The position numbers and the translations under genes were made by a program. From JAITWN01 sp964546765 (GTDB lineage Bacteria; Pseudomonadota; Gammaproteobacteria; SZUA-140), in assembly GCA_964546765.1 (NCBI GenBank), contig CAZJKV010000072.1:1-10822 (forward strand): a DNA stretch of 10,822 nucleotides, in the 5' to 3' direction. Of this stretch, positions 6,500 through 10,822 are shown in pieces. Numbering within the stretch: position 1 is the stretch's first letter; each line of letters begins with the position of its first letter. The notes beneath the pieces are model-generated. The model had not been told where the DNA came from. It made no database searches and worked only from the letters and a program-made list of their open reading frames with translations.

Positions 6500-7911
6500 G
6501 CATACCCCTCCGGCTGGTAGACGTCGGGGACGTAGTTCTCGAAGCGCGTGTACTGGCCGAGGAAGGTCAGCCGCGTGGTGCCGATCGGGCCGTTGCGCTG
6601 CTTGCCGATGATGATCTCGGCGATGCCCTTTTGCGGACTGTCCTCGTGGTAGACCTCGTCGCGATAGATGAAGGCGATCACATCGGCGTCCTGCTCGATC
6701 GCGCCCGATTCGCGCAGGTCGGACATCACCGGGCGCTTGTTCGGGCGCTGCTCGAGGCTGCGATTGAGCTGGGACAGCGCGATGACCGGCACTTCGAGCT
6801 CCTTCGCGAGCGCCTTCAGCGAACGCGAGATCTCGGAAATCTCGTTGGTGCGATTTTCCTTGTGGCCGGGCACCTGCATCAGCTGCAGGTAGTCGACGAC
6901 GATCAGCCCGAGTCCCTTGCCATGGCTGCGCTGGATATCGCGGTTGATACGGCGCGCGCGGGCGCGCAGCTCGATCGGCGACAGGGCCGGGGTATCGTCG
7001 ATGAACAGCGGCGACTCACTCAGCAGGCTCATCGCCGAGGTCAGGCGCGGCCAGTCGTCGTCGGCGAGCTTGCCGGTGCGTACGCGATGCTGGTCGATGC
7101 GCCCGAGCGACGACAGCATGCGCATGACGAGCTGCTCGGCCTGCATCTCCATGCTGAAGATCGCGACCGGGACCCCGTGCTTGATCGCCGCGTGCTCGGC
7201 GATATTCATCGCGAAGCTGGTCTTGCCCATGGACGGGCGAGCCGCGACGATGATGACGTCAGTGTCCTGCAGGCCCGAGGTCAGGTCGTCGAGCTCGTTG
7301 AAACCGGTCGGGATCCCGGTATAGGCGCCGCTGTGATGGTAGAGCCTGTCGATGCGGTCGGTGACCTCGGTCAGCAGTTCCCGGATCGGTCGGAAGGCCT
7401 GCCGGCCGCGTCTCCCCTGCTCCGCGATCCGGAAGATCAGCTGTTCTGCGTGATCGATGATCTCGCCGGTCTCGCGCCCTTCGGTATTGAATACGCTGTT
7501 GCCGATCTCGGTACCGACATGGATCAGCTGGCGCAGCACCGAGCGTTCGCGGACGATCTGCGCATAGGACTTGATGTTCGCGGCGCTCGGCGTGCTGCTC
7601 GCAATTTCGGCGATATAGGCGAAGCCACCGGCGTCGTCGAGCTGCTTGTGATGCTCCAGCCACTCGCTGACGGTTACGACGTCGACCGGTTCGCTGCGGG
7701 CGCACAGGGTGGAGATTGCATGGAACACCAGGCGATGATCCTGGCGGTAGAAGTCCTCCTCATCGACCTGGTCCGCAACTACTTCCCAGGCTGCGTTATC
7801 GAGCATCAGGCCGCCGAGCACCGATTGCTCCGCCTCGATCGAGTGTGGCGGCAGCTTCAGTTTGTCCATGATCCGGCCGGCGGCGCCGGCACTGGCGGCG
7901 AGGTCCTGCAT
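6496..7911 (-). CDS. dnaB: Replicative DNA helicase DnaB
   Basis: 471 residues, the same length as E. coli DnaB. The hexameric 5'-3' helicase unwinds the fork and binds DnaG primase. The N-terminal domain begins at LPPHSIEAEQSVLGGLML (about 20-37), followed by GGFAYIAE and TPSAANIKSYA. The linker region is at about 160-200. The RecA-like C-terminal domain has Walker A ARPSMGKT (about 224-231), Walker B LIVVDYLQLM (about 336-345), SQLNRSLEQR and the arginine-finger/DNA-binding stretch SDLRESGAIEQDAD, IIGKQRNGP and the end FENYVPD. No intein is present, although DnaB is a common intein host. ATG 7911 has AGAGG 8 nt upstream; a TTG immediately before it (7914) is a possible alternative. It starts 16 nt after rplI and overlaps alr by 4 nt. 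Confidence 0.98.
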   Translation of the reverse strand: MQDLAASAGAAGRIMDKLKLPPHSIEAEQSVLGGLMLDNAAWEVVADQVDEEDFYRQDHRLVFHAISTLCARSEPVDVVTVSEWLEHHKQLDDAGGFAYIAEIASSTPSAANIKSYAQIVRERSVLRQLIHVGTEIGNSVFNTEGRETGEIIDHAEQLIFRIAEQGRRGRQAFRPIRELLTEVTDRIDRLYHHSGAYTGIPTGFNELDDLTSGLQDTDVIIVAARPSMGKTSFAMNIAEHAAIKHGVPVAIFSMEMQAEQLVMRMLSSLGRIDQHRVRTGKLADDDWPRLTSAMSLLSESPLFIDDTPALSPIELRARARRINRDIQRSHGKGLGLIVVDYLQLMQVPGHKENRTNEISEISRSLKALAKELEVPVIALSQLNRSLEQRPNKRPVMSDLRESGAIEQDADVIAFIYRDEVYHEDSPQKGIAEIIIGKQRNGPIGTTRLTFLGQYTRFENYVPDVYQPEGYA

Positions 7912-7927
7912 CAATTACGCCTCTTGC

Positions 7928-8377
7928 TCAGGATTCGGGGACGAGCTCGACCTTGACCTCGACATTCACTTCCGGATGCAGGTGCAGCTCGATCTCGAAG
8001 GTCCCGGTGTGGCGCAACTGTCCCTCCGGCATGCGGACCTCCTGCTTGCGGACTTCCTGGCCGGCGGCAGCAAAGGCCTCCGCGATATCGGCGGTGCCGA
8101 TCGAGCCGAACAGCTTGCCCTCGTCGCCGACCCGGCACGCGATCGTGACCATCATACCGTCCAGCTCCCCGGCGCGCGCCTGCGCCGTGGACAGGGACTC
8201 GGCCGCCGCCTTTTCGAGCTCGACGCGGCGCGCCTCGAAAATCTTGCGGTTCTCCTCGGTCGCGGGCACCGCCTTGCCGGTCGGGATCAGGAAGTTGCGG
8301 CCGAAGCCCGGGCGCACCGAGACCATGTCCCCGAGGTTGCCGAGATTTTCCACCTTGTCGAGCAGTATTACGTTCAT
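7928..8377 (-). CDS. rplI: 50S ribosomal protein L9
   Basis: 149 residues, the standard length of bacterial bL9. The N-terminal rRNA-binding domain carries the family signature (MNVILLDKVENLGNLGDMVS, then V.PGFGRNFLIPTGKA). A long central alpha-helix follows (about 40-75, ENRKIFEARRVELEKAAAE). The C-terminal domain runs from about 80 to 149 (GKLFGSIGTADIAEA, HTGTFEIELHLHPEV). L9 binds 23S rRNA near the L1 stalk and helps keep the reading frame. ATG 8377 has GAGG about 9 nt upstream. It is preceded by a 151-bp gap that contains an A/T-rich patch, so it may have its own promoter in addition to operon read-through. Confidence 0.98.
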   Translation of the reverse strand: MNVILLDKVENLGNLGDMVSVRPGFGRNFLIPTGKAVPATEENRKIFEARRVELEKAAAESLSTAQARAGELDGMMVTIACRVGDEGKLFGSIGTADIAEAFAAAGQEVRKQEVRMPEGQLRHTGTFEIELHLHPEVNVEVKVELVPES

Positions 8378-8528
8378 TGCACTGTCCTCGCCTTAAGATT
8401 ACACCAATCGTTGAGTCCGGGAACGGGTCATTTGTCGTCACCGGGCGTGGGGCCTGCTACCTAGATGTTAAATCAATTAAATCATTTATCGTTCTGTTTT
8501 TGATTAGGTTAACTATGTTCACCGCATC
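8378..8528 (-). promoter_or_regulatory. A/T-rich gap before rplI with possible internal promoter
   Basis: No ORF of note lies here. Positions about 8466-8516 are strikingly A/T-rich in an otherwise GC-rich operon and contain a repeated TTAAATCA / ATTAAATCA. On the minus strand a candidate promoter is TTAACC (8512-8507), a 16-bp spacer, and GATAAA (8490-8485), each 4/6 to the sigma-70 consensus. This would restart transcription for rplI-dnaB-alr-radA. The call rests mainly on composition and position. Confidence 0.35.
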
Positions 8529-9494
8529 CTACGATGGCGCGCCGGGGTCGTCGTCTCGGCGTGACGGCGGACCGCCGCGACCCGCGATGCGCGCACGAAA
8601 ATCCATGAAGCTGTCCACGAAGGCCGCGCTCGCGAGCACCATCGCGACCTGCGGCAGCGCGAACAGTATCAGGAGATAAAGCACGACCAGCCAGGCGATA
8701 TGTGCCCCGGTGCGGGCGACGATCGCATGGGCCAGCGCAAGCCCGTGCAATGCGTACATCGCGCCGAGCAGCAGCAGCAGGTTCAGGCCGAGATCACCGG
8801 CCGCGCCGCCCGCGAATCCCGCCAGACCGACCACGACCAGCGTTATGAGCGCGACCGGCCGACCGAGCCGCAGCGTGCGAAACTCCTCGCCAAAGCCGCC
8901 GGGGTTGAATACCAGGGACTGCAACCAGCGACCGATCAGCAGGTTCGTCATCGTCGTCGCGACCATTGTCGCTGCGAGCACGCCGGTCATGATCCGGGAC
9001 ATCATCTCGATGACCATCTCGCGGTCACCTTCCATGATCTGGAGTTCCATCTGCTCGATGACCGGCATCAGCACATCGGTCAGCAGGCCCCGCCACCAGC
9101 CGGCGACGTCGCCAATCGTGAGGTAGAGCACGGCGACCGCGGCGGCGGCTATCCCGCCGGCGACCGTCACCGCGAGGTCGATCGAACGCGTCGATCGCAG
9201 CACCATCGCGGTAACCAGGACCGGCAGCCACATCAGCAGAAATATCGAGCCGACGATGAAATTCAGGACCCCCGATGGCAGCGCAGACAGGTAACCGATC
9301 ACGCCGAGCATCGCGACCGCCGCGATCGCGATCAGCAGCCCCTCGCGAAAACCGTTGCGCAGCGTCACCAGCGCCAGCACACCGCCGCTGACATGACTGA
9401 AGAGCGGCACGACCAGCGTCAGCGCGGCCGCGATGGTTGCGACCAGGCCGGCCTGGAGTCGCCCCCGCAGAATGAAATTCGCGAATCCCCGCAT
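8529..9494 (-). CDS. DUF2232 family polytopic membrane protein (function unknown)
   Basis: 321 residues, mostly hydrophobic, with about 8-9 predicted membrane segments (roughly 15-33, 36-47, 52-70, 75-98, 106-126, 165-187, 212-232, 235-260, 267-291). A longer amphipathic stretch lies between (about 130-165, WWRGLLTDVLMPVIEQMELQ). The second half has the conserved-looking block NPGGFGEEFRTLRLGR (about 198-212), then ALHGLALAHAIV and FALPQVA, a short DSFMDFRAR tail, and a charged, proline-rich C-terminus (SRRDDDPGAPS). From family memory this is the DUF2232/YybS-like protein that sits between rpsR and rplI in Pseudomonas and relatives; its role is not known. ATG 9494 is the best start by topology, but no Shine-Dalgarno is evident. 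GTG 9506 is an alternative. It follows rpsR by 67 nt. Confidence 0.85.
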   Translation of the reverse strand: MRGFANFILRGRLQAGLVATIAAALTLVVPLFSHVSGGVLALVTLRNGFREGLLIAIAAVAMLGVIGYLSALPSGVLNFIVGSIFLLMWLPVLVTAMVLRSTRSIDLAVTVAGGIAAAAVAVLYLTIGDVAGWWRGLLTDVLMPVIEQMELQIMEGDREMVIEMMSRIMTGVLAATMVATTMTNLLIGRWLQSLVFNPGGFGEEFRTLRLGRPVALITLVVVGLAGFAGGAAGDLGLNLLLLLGAMYALHGLALAHAIVARTGAHIAWLVVLYLLILFALPQVAMVLASAAFVDSFMDFRARIAGRGGPPSRRDDDPGAPS

Positions 9495-9561
9495 CAGCGT
9501 CCGCACCGTGCCGCGGGACCCGCGCGCCGACGGCACGCGGATCGGCGGCGCCGGAATCCGC

Positions 9562-9786
9562 TCAGTGCGAATCGCTGTACGGCAGCAGCGCGAGATAACG
9601 CGCGCGCTTGATCGCAGTCGAGAGCTGGCGCTGGTATTTCGCACTGGTGCCGGTGATGCGGCTCGGCACGATCTTGCCGGTGTCCAGCACATAGTTCTTC
9701 AGCATCTGGATATCCTTGTAATCGATCTCCGTGATGCCCTCGACGGTAAAGCGGCAGAACTTCTTGCGACGAAAATTGCGTTGCAT
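9562..9786 (-). CDS. rpsR: 30S ribosomal protein S18
   Basis: 74 residues, close to the 75 of E. coli bS18. The signature is unmistakable: FRRKKFCRFTVEGITEIDYK at the N-terminus, then LKNYVLDTGKIVPSRITGT, AKYQRQLSTAIKRARYLALL and an acidic/His end PYSDSH. S18 forms a heterodimer with S6 on the platform of the small subunit, binding 16S helices 22/23a. ATG 9786 gives the family N-terminus (MQRNFRRKKF). The frame continues 11 codons upstream to 9819, but that would overlap the priB 3' end and is not family-like. GAGA 5 nt upstream and AGAGG slightly further serve as the ribosome site. It sits 22 nt after priB. Confidence 0.97.
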   Translation of the reverse strand: MQRNFRRKKFCRFTVEGITEIDYKDIQMLKNYVLDTGKIVPSRITGTSAKYQRQLSTAIKRARYLALLPYSDSH

Positions 9787-9808
9787 GACGGTCTCTATCC
9801 TCTGTTGT

Positions 9809-10141
9809 TCAGTCTTCATTCGGTTCGTCGCGCGGCATGCGTTCTATCGTTTCGGCATGCAGCGTGACATGACGTTCATCCTTCCGATAATCACTGCGGC
9901 TCAGGTATCCGGTGACCCGCACCCGATCGCCCTCGGCCAGCGCCGCTGCGCCGCGACCCGGGTTCGCGCCGGCCGCCGCGACGACGATGCGAAACCAGGT
10001 CTCCCGGGGGATCCCGTTCACGACCCTGCGTGAGCGGTGCTCGACCGTAAAATGCGTCAGCGGTATCCCGGCGGGGGTGTGGCGCGTCTCCGGCCGCTTG
10101 CAGACCACGCCAGCGACAATGACCCGGTTGTCATCGGGCAT
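9809..10141 (-). CDS. priB: Primosomal replication protein N (PriB)
   Basis: 110 residues (E. coli 104). PriB is a dimeric OB-fold, single-stranded-DNA-binding protein derived from SSB; it stabilises PriA on repaired forks and brings in DnaT for DnaB loading. Family marks seen: VIVAGVVCKRPETR, the P-S/A-GIP motif (here TPAGIP), HFTVEHRSRR, the aromatic core ETWFRIVV, EGDRVRVTGYLSR and the end VTLHAETIERM. A short acidic tail (RDEPNED) closes it. ATG 10141 is chosen; a GTG two codons upstream (10147) is equally possible because neither has a clear Shine-Dalgarno. It lies between rpsF (26 nt upstream) and rpsR, the classic gammaproteobacterial position, and shares the transcript with dnaB, its functional partner. 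Confidence 0.95.
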   Translation of the reverse strand: MPDDNRVIVAGVVCKRPETRHTPAGIPLTHFTVEHRSRRVVNGIPRETWFRIVVAAAGANPGRGAAALAEGDRVRVTGYLSRSDYRKDERHVTLHAETIERMPRDEPNED

Positions 10142-10167
10142 GTCCACCGGCCCCGGACGCCGTTACC

Positions 10168-10527
10168 TCAGGCCGCGGTCCTCGCGCCCCGGGACGGCTC
10201 CTCGTCGCGCGCCGGCCGCGCAAACGGCGACGGCTCGGTCACGGCACTGTCGCGCGCGATCACTAGATTGCGGATCACCGCATCGTTGAAGCGAAACGCG
10301 CTGGTGATCTCCTCGAGGGTCTTCTTGTCGACCTCGATGTTCATCAGCACATAGTGCGCCTTGTGGATCTTGTTGATTGGATAGGCGAGCTGACGTCGGC
10401 CCCAGTCCTCGAGGCGGTGGATCGCACCGCCGCTCGACTCGATCGTCGAACGATAGCGCTCGATCATGGCGGGGACCTGCTCGCTCTGGTCAGGGTGGAC
10501 CAGAAACACGACTTCGTAGTGTCTCAT
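10168..10527 (-). CDS. rpsF: 30S ribosomal protein S6
   Basis: 119 residues. The bS6 ferredoxin-like core is complete at about 1-96: MRHYEVVFLVHPDQSEQVP, IHRLEDWGRRQLAYPINKIHKAHYVLMNIEVD, then FRFNDAVIRNLVIARDSAVT. A variable charged tail (PSPFARPARDEEPSRGARTAA) follows; it is shorter than the E. coli tail that RimK glutamylates and has no EE end, so RimK modification is doubtful here. S6 binds S18 on the 30S platform, and in many bacteria the S6:S18 pair represses its own mRNA. ATG 10527 has a strong AAGGAG ending 4 nt upstream (10532-10537). It is the first gene of the cluster, behind a good promoter and a structured leader. Confidence 0.97.
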   Translation of the reverse strand: MRHYEVVFLVHPDQSEQVPAMIERYRSTIESSGGAIHRLEDWGRRQLAYPINKIHKAHYVLMNIEVDKKTLEEITSAFRFNDAVIRNLVIARDSAVTEPSPFARPARDEEPSRGARTAA

Positions 10528-10531
10528 GACG

Positions 10532-10538
10532 CTCCTTG
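10532..10538 (-). promoter_or_regulatory. Shine-Dalgarno of rpsF, complementary to an upstream leader segment
   Basis: On the minus strand this reads CAAGGAG, ending 4 nt before the ATG. It is perfectly complementary to CTCCTTG at 10589-10583 in the same leader, which could hide it and block translation. The two pairing segments flank the hairpin at 10549-10583. Confidence 0.6.
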
Positions 10539-10548
10539 TGGATTGGCA

Positions 10549-10583
10549 GCCTTCCGCCGTCGACAGCGCCGGGACGGTAAGGC
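10549..10583 (-). promoter_or_regulatory. Candidate S6:S18-responsive leader hairpin of rpsF
   Basis: On the minus strand, GCCTT pairs with AAGGC (outer stem 10583-10579 / 10553-10549) and CCGTC pairs with GACGG (inner stem 10577-10573 / 10561-10557). An asymmetric internal loop (A against CGG) separates the stems, and an 11-nt loop containing CCGG caps them. Known S6:S18 ribosomal-protein leaders lie just upstream of rpsF and carry an essential CCG trinucleotide beside a hairpin that mimics 16S helices 22/23a. Position and the CCG content fit; the exact match to the consensus is not verified. Confidence 0.5.
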
Positions 10584-10637
10584 AAGGAGTGAATCGGATT
10601 GTCTCTCGCGCCCCCGACAGGCCGGCGCAAGGAGCGA

Positions 10638-10666
10638 ATTCTAAAGGATAATTCAGGGGCTGGCAA
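10638..10666 (-). promoter_or_regulatory. Sigma-70 promoter of the rpsF-priB-rpsR operon
   Basis: On the minus strand: -35 TTGCCA (10666-10661), exactly 17 bp of spacer, -10 TAGAAT (10643-10638), which is 4/6 and 5/6 to consensus. The start would be near 10631, giving a leader of about 104 nt before the rpsF ATG. The A/T content of the spacer contrasts with the GC-rich surroundings. Confidence 0.75.
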
Positions 10667-10692
10667 ATCCCGGCCCACCCGCAGGACGCGCA

Positions 10693-10801
10693 GGGCCGGT
10701 GGCGGGCGACGCCTTCCGGGACTGTCGGCGGCAGGATGCCGCCGTCAAGCGGGCAGGACGCCGAAAAGCGTGTCCCGGAAGGCGTCGCCCGCCGCCGGCC
10801 C
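10693..10801. repeat. Long nested inverted repeat at right edge
   Basis: The arms 10693-10722 and 10772-10801 are reverse complements at 29 of 30 positions (one T/C difference at 10700). They enclose 49 bp. Inside is a second perfect hairpin: CGGCGGCA (10726-10733), loop GGA, TGCCGCCG (10737-10744). A GCAGGACGC 9-mer occurs at 10681-10689 and again at 10754-10762. The function is unknown: candidates are a REP/BIME-like element, the terminator region of the gene lying beyond the window, or a small non-autonomous mobile element. Confidence 0.85.
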
Positions 10802-10822
10802 CGACCACTGCCCTCCGGCTGC
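10745..10822 (-). other. Open reading frame tail entering from the right edge (possible 3' end of an upstream gene)
   Basis: On the minus strand, 25 codons are open from the window edge to a TGA at 10747-10745. They end in GDAFRDTLFGVLPA. The stop lies between the arms of the inverted repeat, so the right arm would be coding if the frame is real. With only 78 bp visible and strong GC bias, an open frame here could be chance; no family is recognised. Confidence 0.25.

Noticed and set aside
5411..6520. 369-codon open frame on the plus strand opposite alr
   Set aside because: The minus strand encodes a complete alanine racemase with all catalytic residues. The antisense frame is rich in R/D/G/A, as expected from GC-biased third positions, and shows no domain.
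6496..7911. DnaB intein insertion
   Set aside because: DnaB often hosts inteins, but the Walker A and SDLRESG regions are uninterrupted and the length equals the E. coli protein.
6631..7956. 441-codon open frame on the plus strand opposite dnaB
   Set aside because: It is a shadow of DnaB; there is no recognisable domain and its composition is typical of an antisense GC frame.
7911..8441. 176-codon minus-strand frame overlapping rplI, starting in its leader
   Set aside because: It is a different frame across the L9 gene with R/G-rich composition; only L9 itself has family motifs.
1..10822. CRISPR arrays, insertion sequences, prophage, toxin-antitoxin or defence genes
   Set aside because: No regularly spaced repeats, transposase, integrase, att-like tRNA end or small toxin-antitoxin pair is visible; all sizeable gene space is assigned to conserved genes.

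Overview
The window looks like a chromosomal segment of a GC-rich Gammaproteobacterium. The main reason is the minus-strand gene order rpsF-priB-rpsR-(DUF2232 membrane protein)-rplI-dnaB-alr-radA. It matches the arrangement in Pseudomonas and purple-sulfur/Chromatiales-type genomes, and PriB is restricted to beta/gammaproteobacteria. The exact lineage cannot be settled from the sequence; a Chromatiales/Ectothiorhodospiraceae-like origin is only a guess.

Layout by region. (1) Positions 1-1209, minus strand: a small eight-strand-type outer-membrane beta-barrel protein, then the N-terminal part of a YncD/PqqU-like TonB-dependent receptor that runs off the left edge. (2) 1210-1515: a non-coding stretch with two related palindromic repeats. 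(3) 1516-3353: a divergent pair, a beta-class carbonic anhydrase (minus) and dapE (plus), separated by 113 bp that contain a duplicated 13-mer and a consensus -10 hexamer so close to dapE that a leaderless mRNA is plausible. (4) 3474-3965: an Hsp20 small heat-shock protein, converging on the end of radA across a small hairpin. (5) 10666 down to 4026, minus strand: a probable long transcription unit for ribosomal proteins S6, S18 and L9, the primosome/replisome proteins PriB and DnaB, alanine racemase and RadA. It has a good sigma-70 promoter and an rpsF leader that can fold into an S6:S18-type hairpin with a possible Shine-Dalgarno sequestering helix. (6) 10693-10801: a 30-bp near-perfect inverted repeat with a second hairpin nested between its arms.

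How the genes fit together: the long cluster couples ribosome small/large-subunit assembly (S6, S18, L9) with replication and restart (PriB, DnaB), recombinational repair (RadA) and peptidoglycan precursor supply (Alr). DapE on the other strand supplies meso-DAP/lysine for the same wall. The left end concerns the outer membrane and nutrient uptake.

Most of the window is conserved housekeeping DNA. I see no phage, insertion sequence, CRISPR or defence system. The most interesting signals are non-coding: the rpsF leader, the nested inverted repeat at the right edge, the paired palindromes at 1263-1440 and the dapE start region. The uncharacterised DUF2232 membrane protein inside the ribosomal operon also stands out.
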